DNA of 55,765 nt, taken from assembly GCA_015680685.1 (NCBI GenBank), contig MNCI01007630.1, positions 321,125-376,889 on the forward strand. The letters run 5' to 3'. The notes beneath the pieces were generated by a model. It did no database searches, was not told the DNA's origin, and saw only the letters and a program-made list of their open reading frames with translations. Positions 1-9,483 of this stretch are shown in pieces; the stretch's first letter is position 1, and the number at the start of each line of letters is the position of its first letter. A program made the translations under genes and the position numbers. The DNA is from Gnetum montanum. Its lineage: Eukaryota; Streptophyta; Gnetopsida; Gnetales; Gnetaceae.

Positions 1-718
1 AGGTGTGCAACTTCATCCTCGAAAATATTATAACCCGTTTTGGCATTCCCATGACAATCATCACTGACAACGGGCCACAATTTAGTAGTGCCGAGACCAA
101 TACGTTTTGCGATAGTCTAGGGATCAAACACTCATTTTCATCCCCTTACTATCCTTAGAGCAACGGACAGGCAGAATCAACAAATAAGACAATCATCACA
201 GTATTCAGAAAGATGCTTGCCCAGAGCAAACGAAGATGGCATGAACAACTAGTGTATGCGTTATGGGCATACCGTACCACACACCGGACCTTGACAGGTA
301 AAACTCCATATAGTCTTATTTACGGTTCAGAACTGTTTTACCTTTAGAATTGCAGGTACCATCTTTAAGGATCACACTTTCTGGACTCCTCGATGACGAG
401 CAAAAAAATGATTTACGCATCATTGACCTGGACTCAGTGGAGGAGGAACACGTGTGTGCACTCGATTAGATCGAATGGTACTAGAAGAAACAACGACAAC
501 GACATCGACATGACATTCATAAGTGTCCCATCAAAGAAGGAGGAGACCTCGTACTTAAAGCTGTTCGGGAACATTCAGATAAATTCTCAGTCAACTGGGA
601 AGGGCCTTATCTAGTCATCAAAACATTCGACAATGGGGCATTCAAACTAGTTGACATGGACGGAAAAGAATTTGCAAACCCAACTAATCACTTATTCCTA
701 AAACCGTTCTACACATGA
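1..718 (+). pseudogene. Tat-1 integrase, C-terminal part of pol (broken)
   Basis: End of a Ty3/Gypsy polyprotein that enters from outside the window. The catalytic core is recognisable from base 1: VCNFILENI, then IITDNGPQF with the second catalytic aspartate intact, then SSPYYP and SNGQAESTNK with the catalytic glutamate. ALWAYRTTHRT and a C-terminal segment ending NHLFLKPFYT follow, with TGA at 716-718. There is no chromodomain, which argues against a chromovirus. The frame is broken by TAG at 156-158 (CAG in the Tat-2 copy at 6012-6014) and by later stops and frameshifts around 340-660. The protein would insert element cDNA into chromosomes; this copy cannot. Family assignment is strong, and the start lies upstream of the window. 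Confidence 0.9.
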
Positions 719-1000
719 ATTCGAACTCAGGTACGCACTAGTCCTGGAATCACGACTATAAACTGATACCACAGACTAGTCCTGGAATCATGACTATAAT
801 CTGATACCACAGATTAGTCCAGGGTTATGACTATAAACTAACACCATGGAGTCTGCTAAGACTATAAACTAGCTCGCCTCTTCATGGTCCGCTAAGACTC
901 AAAACTGGCAACGCAATGTCTGCCACGACGCTAAACAGGCAATGTCCGATGGGTTACGACACAAAACTAACCCATGATAGTCTGCTAAGACTATAAACTG
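719..1000 (+). repeat. post-pol minisatellite of Tat-1 (TATAAACTGATACC / TATAAACTRGC type)
   Basis: Directly after the integrase stop there are about three 37-38-bp units of the type CCTGGAATCACGACTATAA...CTGATACCACAG. More diverged units follow, with a core GACTATAAACTAGC or CTAAACAGGCAATG separated by phrases such as GTCTGCTAAGA and GTCCGCCACGA. The same core recurs after integrase in Tat-2 and Tat-5, so it is a resident 3' UTR feature. Tandem arrays in the 3' UTR are a known property of Tat-type plant elements. Confidence 0.8.
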
Positions 1001-1912
1001 GCGCATTCATCTTCGACTCCTCATCCCACATCCATATTCATTCATCAGAATCATTGCATCCCTCATCAGCATTGCCGACATTCACATTCCATGCTCAGAA
1101 TCGCCCCAACATTTTTGATCACCTGCAGCTGTTTGAATCTAAACTCATTAATCCACTCATGGTTTTCTTGTCTCTTTGGAGTTGTGTTTGCAGGATGACG
1201 GTCAGAAGTTCTCGTACGAGAGTGCGTTTCATCACAGGTAGCAAGATGAGGCAATGTCCATTTGTCCACCTGGTAAGACTAAATCGAACCGTTAACCCGC
1301 ACATTCCCATTCCCCGAAAACCCACTATCTGTCTACCAAACTATTGCACACTGCGAAACGTTACAGTAGTTACAACACATAGAACACAATATTCGAGCAT
1401 GAGTACAAGGACAAAGTTCTTTCAAAAAAAAAAAACTCATGTCAAAAACAATCAAGAGACATCCATTCGCATGGCTTTGGCTCTTCGCTAACAGTTTCCC
1501 CAAAGAAGGGAGCTGTTCTTCCAAAGAATGCAAAACATCACCTCGTGGCTTTGGTTGTGACAACTGTTTCTCCTGAAAAATCACCAAGAGCACTGTTCCA
1601 CCAAAGGACGCACATCACATGCTTGAGTTCCAAGTTTGCCGAAAGATGGCTATCGACAAGGACCGGCATGCCGCGCACCTGAGCAACCCATTTTCCCTAG
1701 CTTGATCCCTCTGGCAGCGATCCCCACGATCCCTTTCCCCCTGATAGTTGCCCATCTCGCCCTTTCAATACCACTCACCACTGAACATGGTACGATGATA
1801 TCTGATCCAATGGCAAAGGAAAGAGCTTTTGTCAAGTCGCCTGTGGTGTTTTGCGCTTCTTTGTCGACGCTTCTCGGGTTGATTCCTCCAAGCGTCAACA
1901 AAGAGGGGCCAA
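1001..1912 (+). other. 3' UTR of Tat-1 with polypurine tract
   Basis: Non-coding stretch between the minisatellite and the LTR, collinear with 7180-8192 of Tat-2. It contains a pyrimidine-rich run ending TTTGCAG then ATGACGGTCAGAAG at 1194-1207, and a shorter imperfect repeat around 1470-1640 built on CCAAAGAATGCAAAACATC and TGGCTTTGG. It ends with the polypurine tract AAAGAGGGGCC (1900-1910), the primer for plus-strand DNA synthesis, two bases before the LTR. The open frames here are not conserved between the two copies apart from a short stretch after the ATG. Confidence 0.75.
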
Positions 1913-2045
1913 TGAAACACCACAAAAATCTTTGAGTTTAGCATCTTTCTGACAAGAAGCAGATCCCCATGACCCACAGGTGGCTTCGATTACATTTGAA
2001 GTCACACAGGGCAATCTTGAAAATCGTAACATCTGGTTCTAAATG

Positions 2046-2480
2046 TTGTGCCAGCGTATACGCCCCAGTGTATACGCCCAGCTTTAAACCGGGGTGCGCT
2101 AGCATTTACGCCCGGCGTCTACACCTGGCGTCTACGCCCAGCGTGTACGCCTAGCTCTCCAGCGTATACGCCCGGCGTCTACGCCCAGCGTGTACGCCTA
2201 GCTCTCCAGCGACGCCCAGGTACGGCAGATGCACATGCTCGACGACCAAATCTCCAATGGCAACGTGAAGATTACACCGAAGAGCAAGGATTGAAGCAAG
2301 TGGACATCCTTCGGCGTATACGCCCAACATTCACCAGCGTATACGCCCCAGTGTATACGCCAGCATCTATCCGTCTATGCCCAGCGTATACGCCCGGCGT
2401 ACACGCCCAGCGTATACTCTGGCCTGTTGTAACGTATACGCCCAGCGTATACCATGTTTCTAAATTGTAACGCCCGGTCT
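2046..2480 (+). repeat. GCGTATACGC palindrome array in U3
   Basis: Dense, irregular repetition of CAGCGTATACGCCC, GGCGTCTACGCC and AGCGTGTACGCC. The core GCGTATACGC is a perfect 10-bp palindrome and occurs many times. The array lies immediately upstream of the TATA box at 2527, where transcription-factor sites of an LTR would be. A weaker version (8400-8900) is in the Tat-2 LTR. Confidence 0.85.
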
Positions 2481-2526
2481 ATACGCCACGTGTCTCCCCG
2501 GCCGATTTTCCCAGTAACCCTACCCC

Positions 2527-2534
2527 TATAAATA
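2527..2534 (+). promoter_or_regulatory. TATA box of Tat-1 LTR
   Basis: TATAAATA in the context CCCTATAAATAGCC, at the position within the LTR where all other LTRs of this window have TATAAATA. Confidence 0.75.
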
Positions 2535-3256
2535 GCCTAGTTTTCCGCATTTACCAGGTCCGCAAAAAAATTTACTAGAGCAGACCTAGAGCAATTACGC
2601 TGCAGAAACCCCCTTACGCTTACGCTTACGGTGGAAGTCCTGTACGCTGAGCATAGCCCGCGCTCCGCCTACCGTGTTAGGCGGCTGCATCCCTCCATCC
2701 ATTGGGGCTTTACGTCTACCTTGTGTCCCTACACAACTGCGTTAGACCGGTGCACAACATTTTAACTCTATAATCCACTATTCATGCTTGTTGCAAGTTC
2801 TTTTATAGTTTTACGTTAATTTGGCCCACGCTTCGTTTACGCCTGCTTACGTTTAAGCTCCGTCTGTGTCTACGTACGCCCACTGTTTACGCCGTTCACA
2901 TCTATTTATGCCCTTTGTATTTGTTTACACTATTTACGCTGTTAACGCTTGTATATGCTTACGCTGAGCTATCTCTATTTACGCTGTTCACAATCGACGT
3001 TGTTTACACCCCTCTACGCTTACGCTGTCAGCGCCTGTTTCGTCGTTTGCGCCCTATTTACACATAACCCAGCGTATAACACATCGGTGGCACTTAGGGA
3101 AGTCCTTGTTTGATCCGCATGTGGACCATTCAAGGCACTTTGCCTTCGTCCACTCTAGCTCGCCCTCAAGCAGAGGCAGGGTCGACTTTGCTTGTCCGCT
3201 GATCTTTCGGTGCCCGTAACGTTCCAGCCTCGCACCGACGATTTCAGTCAACACAA

Positions 3257-4800
3257 AAATCCCTCGACATAGAAGTTGATAGCATCACTGAAGACCCGTT
3301 AACTAAAACCCCCATCGCTATGCCTAATGGTGAAATCAAGATATTAAAATTAAGTACACTATTGCAACCTCAACTGGCCAAAGACATAGAGGATGTGCTT
3401 CGAGACAACATAAAAGCATTCGCTTGGTCTTACACTGACATGCCTAGGTTAGACCCTCAAATCATCTAGCACAATATTATCCTTGATCCAAAATTAAGGC
3501 CAATAAAACAAAAGGCACAGAAGGTCAAGCCTGAGGTAGCGTTGGCAGTTCGCAATGAGATCACCAAACTTTATCAGGCAGGTTTCATTCACGTTGTCGA
3601 CTACGCCGATTGGGTATCCAACATGGTCATTGTCCCAAAAAATAACGGAAGCATTCACCTATGCATTGACTTCTGGGATCTCAACGTTGCAACCATAAAA
3701 GATGATTTCCCCCTACCCAGCATCAATCAACTTGTTGACTCAACCGCTGGGCACGCCTTGTTATCTTTTATGGATGGCTTCTCAGGATATAACCAGATAC
3801 GCATTAACCCAGAGCATCAGCTCTGGAAAACCTTTATGACATCATGGGGTACCTTTTGGTATACAATGATGCCCTTCAGTCTCAAGAATGCTGGTGCCAC
3901 ATATCAAAGGGCAATGACATTTATTTTTACCGATTACATGCTGCACTCGCTCAATGACTATGTGGATGATATCGTGGTTAAATCAAAGACATCAGAACAA
4001 CACATACAAGATCTAACTTGGTACTAAAGCATTGTTTAAAATATGAGCTTAGACTTAACCCAAAGAAATGTGTTTTCGGAGTCAAAATAGGCAAAATGCT
4101 TGGATTCATAGCCTCGAAAGTAGGGATACGAGTAGACCTCGATAAAGTTAAGGCCATAACAAAATTAAAACCACCTAGCAACCTTACCAAGCTCCGAGGT
4201 CTACAAGGTAGATTACAGTTCATCAGGCATTTCATAGAAAAACTAATGGACAAGTTGAAACCTATGAACCCATTTTTACATAAGAACATCCATTTTGAAT
4301 GGACTCCACAATTCCAGGAAGCATTTGACAATATTAAAATAGCACTTGTTCAACTGCCCATAGTTTATCCACCTCAAAATGATAAACCATTTTACATCTA
4401 CCTTGCCACTTCAGACTCGTCAATCGCATCCATGCTTTGCCAGAAACAAGATGATGGAACCAAAGTCCCTATCTGTTACTTAAGCCATGCATTAGTAGCC
4501 CATGAGAAGAAGTATAATGAGGTGGAGAGGTCATCTTTAGCCTTGGTATTTTCCTTAAAGAAATGGTGACATTACCTCTTCCATAACCAAGTCAATATAA
4601 TCGGCAAGGATAATGTGCTCAGAGGCATCACAAGAAACATTTACGAGTCAAGTAGAATAGCCCATTGGAAAGCCATGATAGCTGAGTTTAACCTACACTA
4701 CATAGTACAATCATCAGTTAAGGGTCAAGCCATAACGAATCAAATGACTGCATCACCAACGCATGATCAAGCAACGATAGAGCCAGAGTTCCCTGATGAA
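3257..4800 (+). pseudogene. Tat-2 reverse transcriptase and first RNase H
   Basis: The reading begins right after the Tat-1 LTR end, with the segment preceding RT (GEIKILKLSTLLQPQL, then AFAWSYTDMPRLDP). RT core motifs follow in order: VSNMVIVPKNNGSIHLCIDF, DDFPLPSINQLVD, LLSFMDGFSGYNQIRINPEH, MMPFSLKNAGATYQRAM, and the catalytic box NDYVDDIVVKSK near 3955-3980. The connection domain (LNPKKCVFGVKIGKMLGF) and the first RNase H (KPFYIYLATSDSSIAS, then VPICYLSHALVAHEKKYNEVE) follow. The frame is interrupted by TAG at 3467-3469, a frameshift near 4020, and TGA at 4567-4569. Gag, protease and the leader are absent, so this copy is 5'-truncated. The motif wording is that of Tat-lineage elements. 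Confidence 0.93.
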
Positions 4801-5400
4801 AATGTGAGTGCAATAGACATAGTACCCGATGACTACGATGCCACTTTGAACTTTGATGAAGCATCCACCTCTCGAGGGAGAAGTGCTACCACCATCATCA
4901 CCTATCCCTCCGGGGAGATCCGACCCTTTTGATATCGTTTCAACTTTCACTGTACCAACAACATAGCAAAGTACGAAGGTCTCCTTAGAGGTCACATGGT
5001 AGCACTAGCTTCAGACATCACACAACTTGTGGTCAAGGGAGACTCACAACTAGTTTTGAACCAAGCCACATATATTTATACATGCAAAGTGCAACATTTA
5101 CAACCATACTGTGATTTAGCCAAACACTTAATGAGGCAATTTGAACACATGGACATGCAATATGTCTCCAGAAACAACAATACCATTGTAGATGCATTGA
5201 CCATGCTTGCGCTAAACATATCACCTGACATGTTCCATATGTTTCCAAGCTCCATAATCAGTTGTGCTAAACCCATAACCGGTACTCTTGATACATTAAC
5301 AATTGCATCTGTTAGTACAACACACTTGATAGAATGGTATGACGACATAAAGAGTACCTTCTACATGGTGAAACACCGCAACATCTGATGAATGCATAAA
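4801..5400 (+). pseudogene. Tat-2 second (archaeal-type) RNase H
   Basis: Downstream of the first RNase H and a linker comes a second RNase H-like domain. It contains TNNIAKYEGLLRGHMVAL, then LVVKGDSQLVLNQ, a helical stretch with YCDLAKHLMRQFEHMDM, and VSRNNNTIVDALTMLALNI. These are the E, D and D motif neighbourhoods of the extra RNase H that marks the Tat lineage of plant Ty3/Gypsy elements. A TGA at 4930-4932 precedes it, and another stop near 5386-5388 follows, before a frameshifted linker to integrase. Acquisition of a second RNase H is established for Tat elements; the assignment here is from motif order. Confidence 0.85.
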
Positions 5401-5509
5401 AATATGCGGTATGAAAGCATTCTTGGCAATATGCACTGGTAGGGGACACACTGTGTCGTCGATCCTACGAAGGCATACTGCTAACATGCATTAGTAGCAC
5501 TGATGCCCA

Positions 5510-6572
5510 AACCATCGTTGAGCAAGTACATGACGGACTATGTGGAGGACACATAGCACCTAAGGCAATGGCAACAAAAATAAGAAGCTTAGGCTATTAT
5601 TGGCCACATATGGAGTATGACTATCTCTCCAAGGCTAAAACATGCAGTGTCTGTCAAAGACATAGTAATCTGATCCATGTCCCACCAAATGAGTTGCATA
5701 CAGCGCAAATCACATGGCCCTTCCAAAAGTGTGGGTTGGACCTTATTAGACCAATAACACCCTCATCTTCTGTAGGGCATAGCTTCATCATAACCACGAT
5801 AGAGTATTTCATGAAGTGGGTAGAAGCTGTGCCCCTTCAAAAAATCACATCTAAACATGTATGCAACTTCATTCTTGAAAATATTGTGATCCATTTCGGC
5901 ATCCCCATGACCATCATCACTAATAACGGGCCACAATTCATCATTGCCAAAACCAAAAATTTCTATGAAAGCCTGGGGATCAAAAACTCATTTTCATCCC
6001 CTTACTACCCTCAGAGCAATGGGCAAGTAGAGGCCACAAATAAAACCATCATTACAGTACTTAAAAATATGCTTACCCAAAGCAAGAAAAGATGGCATGA
6101 GTAGCTGGTATACGCACTGTGGGCTTATCGTACTACACATCGTACTTCCATTGGTAAAATTCCATATAGTCTTGTTTATGATTCAGAAGCTATTTTACCA
6201 TTGGAATTATAGGTATCATCTTTAAGGATCACTCTCTTCGAACTCCTCGACGATGGGCAAAATAATGATCTACACATTATTAACTTGGACTCGGTGGAGG
6301 AGGAACGTATACATGCCCTTGATCAGATTGAATAGTATCAAAAATGACAACAACAACGCCATCGGTATGATGTTCATAAGCGCCCTATCAAGGAAGGTGA
6401 CCTTGTTCTCAAAGCTATTCAGGAACACCCAGATAAATTCTCAGCCAACTGGGAAGGGCCCTACTTGGTAACCAAAGCGTACGACAACGGAGCATTCAAA
6501 TTAGTTGACATGGAAGGGAAACAGCTTGCAAATCCAACCAATCACTTGTTCTTGAAACCATTCCATGTTTGA
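5510..6572 (+). pseudogene. Tat-2 integrase
   Basis: The zinc-binding N-terminus is readable as VHDGLCGGHIAP, then GYYWPHMEYDYLSKA, then CSVCQRH (HHCC). The core follows: GLDLIRPI with the first aspartate, ITNNGPQF in place of the usual TDNGPQF (so the second catalytic aspartate is asparagine), and QSNGQVEATNK with the glutamate. The C-terminal part runs through ALWAYRTTHRT to ANPTNHLFLKPFHV and TGA at 6570-6572. TAG codons interrupt at 6102-6104 and 6210-6212, where Tat-1 has CAA and CAG. The enzyme would be inactive even without the stops. Confidence 0.92.
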
Positions 6573-6589
6573 GCATGAACTCAAGTACG

Positions 6590-6962
6590 CGCTCATCCTG
6601 GCATGATGATGGTAAACTGATACCACAGCTCGTCCTGGCATCATGACGGTAAACTGATATCATATCTTGTCCTGGCATCACGACGGTAAACTGATACCAT
6701 AGCTCATCCTGGCATCATGACAGTAAACTAATACCATAGCTTGTCCTAGCATCATGATGGTAAACTGATACCATAGCTCATCCTAGCATCATGACGGTAA
6801 ATTGATACCACAACTCGTCCTAGCATCATGATGGTAAACTAATACCACAGCTCGTCCTGGCATCACGATGGTAAACTAATACCACAGCTCGTTCTGCCAT
6901 CATGATGGTAAACTGATACCACAGCTCGTCCTGGCATCAAGATGGTAAACTGATACCATAGA
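6590..6962 (+). repeat. 37-bp tandem array, ten units, after Tat-2 integrase
   Basis: Ten imperfect units of about 37 bp, each containing CCTGGCATCATGACGGTAAA followed by CTGATACCA and CAGCTCGT. The period is clear by eye and the copies differ at scattered sites. The array starts 20 bp after the integrase stop. The related Tat-1 array has only about three units, so the copy number has expanded in Tat-2. Confidence 0.92.
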
Positions 6963-8192
6963 ATGTCTACAATGACAATAAACTAGCACCCGTCTAGTAC
7001 AATAGTCACATTCACCAGAGTCCATTAAGATTAGAAACTTGTTTACCTCTTCACGGTCCGCCAAGACTAGAAACTGGCAATGTACCGTCCACCACGACGC
7101 TAAACAGGAAATGTCCAATGGGTCATGACATAAAACTAACCCATGATAGTCAGCTACGACTATAAACTAGCAATGTCATCTCTGGTTCCTCGATCTGTGG
7201 CTACATTCAAACTTCACTAGAACTGCTGCATCACTCGCCATCAGCCGATCCTAACAACATTGCTACCATTCATATACAGTGTCTGAAATCCCATTCGGTG
7301 CCTTCGTTTCATCAGTAGCTATTTAAGTCTAAACTTGCTTACGTACTCATGGTTTTCTTGTCTTCTTGGAGTTTTTTTTGCAAGATGACACTTAGAGATG
7401 TTCGTACAAGAATGCACTTTGTCATAAGCAACAAGGTGAGATGTTGTTCACAGCACACGTGAGAAGACTAATCAAGCCATTCACTAGTACATCTCCCATT
7501 TCATATCCCACCTATCTCTCAACATCTTATACTTGGTTACATCCCGAACATACCCAGTACAGCCTGAAACATCGAACATATTGTTGCATACTACGCCACT
7601 CTTAAGCGGTTGCAACCCACAACATGGCATTTGAGCATGTGCATAAGATAAAAAAAAACCAAAAAGTATTCCTTCCCACATAAACCCTTGATGGGATGGC
7701 AGTTGCCTCAAAAGCAAACGCTCATGTCTAAAACAATTAAGTAACATCCCGTTGCATGGCTTTGGCTCTGCGCCAACAGGTTCCTCCTAAATACTAAATA
7801 AGGACCCTGTTCCTCCAAAGAATGCAACACATCATCATGTGGCTTTGGTTTTTCCAACAAGTCCTCTTGAACACTAAGCAAGGGTCTTGTACTGCCAAAG
7901 GACGTACACATCATGTTTTGATCCCAAGAAGATAAGCATGATCCGCACACATACCCAGACATCCTCTTCATCATTCCACGAGCCCTTGATTGATTACCAA
8001 TCCCTACAGTTCCCATTTCCCTATCAAATACAAATTTCACTTCCCCAATCCTATGTACTACTGAACACGGTATGATGACACCTAGCCAGGTGGCACAGGA
8101 CAATGTCTCTATCCAGTTGCTTGTGGTGTTTTGCACTTCTTTGTCGATGCTTCTAGATTCGATTCCTCCAAGCATAAATAAAGAGGGGCCAA
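6963..8192 (+). other. 3' UTR of Tat-2 with polypurine tract
   Basis: Diverged minisatellite units continue to about 7170 (AGACTAGAAACTGGCAATG, CTATAAACTAGCAATG). A region collinear with the Tat-1 3' UTR follows, including a T-rich run ending TTTGCAAG then ATGACACTTAGAGATG near 7371-7398. Two to three imperfect repeats with CCAAAGAATGCAACACATC lie around 7750-7920. The polypurine tract AAAGAGGGGCC is at 8180-8190. I see no convincing protein gene. Confidence 0.75.
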
Positions 8193-9034
8193 TGAAACAC
8201 CAAAAAATTCTGAGCTTAGTACTTCTCCAATAAGAATCGAGCTAAGTCATGACATTTCCCAGCATGACTAAAGCTTGAGGGCCCCACAGATAGCTTCAAG
8301 CAAAGTCGGACTCAATAGTTTCATGGGATCCACAGATGACCATGGCGACATCTGCTATTAAACATGGCAACTTCAAAGCTCAAGATACTTAGTCTTCACT
8401 AAGTATGCATTCTCAGCGTATACGCCCAAGTATGCATTCACAGCGTACACGCCTCACATGTACGCTCAACATGTATGACTAATATATACGCTCGACGTGC
8501 AATCCCCGAAGACAGCATGGAAATAGAACTTTAGAGCAACCATCCACACACATGAATAGATCGATCACCAGGTGTTAACATCATGCATTCTAGAGTTTAT
8601 ACGCTAAGCATGTACATCATACACACCCAGCGTGTATGTCCGGCGTATATGCCCAGCATGTACAAAGTGTACAACTAGTGTATACCAATCAAATCTCTCT
8701 AAGCGCCATGTCAAATCAAGGTCAACCAAGCTGAACATCTATAGGCAGCATCTTCATGGCATCCAAATTCAAATTTGAAGGCCGAAAGACTTCTTTTTCT
8801 TTGATCAAGTTTGTACGCCGAGGTCATACGCCCAGCATGTATACGCTGGCGTCCAGCATGTATACACTAGTGTACAACAATATACGTTGGCGTATAGTGG
8901 TATACGCTGGCATGAAACATGCTGTATATTTGTAAAATTTCATTCTTTTGCACCCGGTCAATGTGCCACATGTCACCTGACCCGAGAATCTACCACTCCA
9001 CAGCCAATCATCCCCTCTCAAAACTCACGTTCCA
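8193..9034 (+). repeat. Tat-2 3' LTR, truncated (type I)
   Basis: Begins TGAAACACCAAAAAATTCTG after the polypurine tract and carries GCGTATACGCCC-like repeats as in the Tat-1 LTR. No TATA box and none of the conserved 3' LTR sequence is found, so the LTR is broken in U3. The right edge is approximate: the neighbouring sequence becomes recognisable as Tat-3 leader, in the opposite orientation, at about 9035. Confidence 0.7.
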
Positions 9035-9483
9035 CGTCTAAACAATTTTGCAAACAAGAAAAAGTGAAGAGATTGGAAAGCTAAATAGCTTTGCGTACGA
9101 GAAGAGCAAGAAATTGGAAAGTAATAAAAAAGAAGGCTTTATGTCTTGTCGGGTTCCCGAGAAACCATCTAAGTGACCGATCTATACCACATGATGCGTA
9201 AACAACCACAGGAGGGTATCATGTTTACGCTATTGGACGATAGCATACAGAGCACATGCAAGAATACTGTAAAATAGGCAAGTCAACTGGCGATTGGAGG
9301 CTTTATATCTTATAGGGTTCCCAAGGAACTGTCAAGGTGATTGATCTGCACCGCATGACATGTAAACAACCACAAATGGGTGTCATTTTTACGCTAATGC
9401 GTATTAGGATGCAGAAAGCGTACAGGACTACCATGACACATGGAAAGGGCACTAAAAGATCCTCCTTCTAGTGCTAGAAAAAC
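9035..9483 (-). repeat. Tat-3 leader with two ~150-bp hairpin-bearing repeats
   Basis: Reverse-strand counterpart of the Tat-5 leader (21762-22330). Two units are seen, each containing a GGTTGTTTAC motif, a GGTTCC motif and AAAGCC(T). The unit at 9196-9230 forms a perfect 8-bp stem, GCGTAAAC with GTTTACGC, around a 19-nt loop. The primer-binding region follows the LTR end at 9483 downwards. The leader is cut close to where gag would begin, next to the Tat-2 LTR. Confidence 0.75.

Larger units (their letters stand above)
1913..3253 (+). repeat. 3' LTR of Tat-1 (LTR type I)
   Basis: Starts TGAAACACCACAAAAATC straight after the polypurine tract and ends near TTCAGTCAACA. The 3' end is collinear with other LTR ends here: AAGTCCTTGTTTGATC, then CATTCAAGGCACTTTG, then CTTTCGGTG, then TTCCAGCC. 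A TATA box lies at 2527-2534. The U3 part is filled with GCGTATACGC-type palindromes and the stretch after the TATA box with TTTACGC-type repeats. The partner 5' LTR is outside the window. The right boundary is uncertain by a few bases because Tat-2 pol follows with no primer-binding site. Confidence 0.8.

Noticed and set aside
1-718. Chromovirus (integrase with chromodomain)
   Set aside because: After the integrase core all copies end in a short conserved tail (NHLFLKPF) without chromodomain residues, and the RT is Tat-like with dual RNase H.
1054-1491. 145-codon open frame as a gene
   Set aside because: It lies in the 3' UTR of Tat-1 and, apart from a dozen codons after ATGACGGTC, is not kept in the collinear Tat-2 region.
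3257-6572. Endogenous plant pararetrovirus
   Set aside because: An integrase with HHCC and DDE segments follows RNase H, a second RNase H is present, and LTRs with polypurine tracts flank the copies; no movement or coat protein is seen.
6590-6962. CRISPR-like array of 37-bp repeats
   Set aside because: The units are contiguous tandem repeats without unique spacers, in a plant retroelement 3' UTR.
8400-9000. Telomere-like or satellite array of GCGTATACGC
   Set aside because: The repeats are confined to LTR U3 regions next to a polypurine tract and are irregular in spacing.
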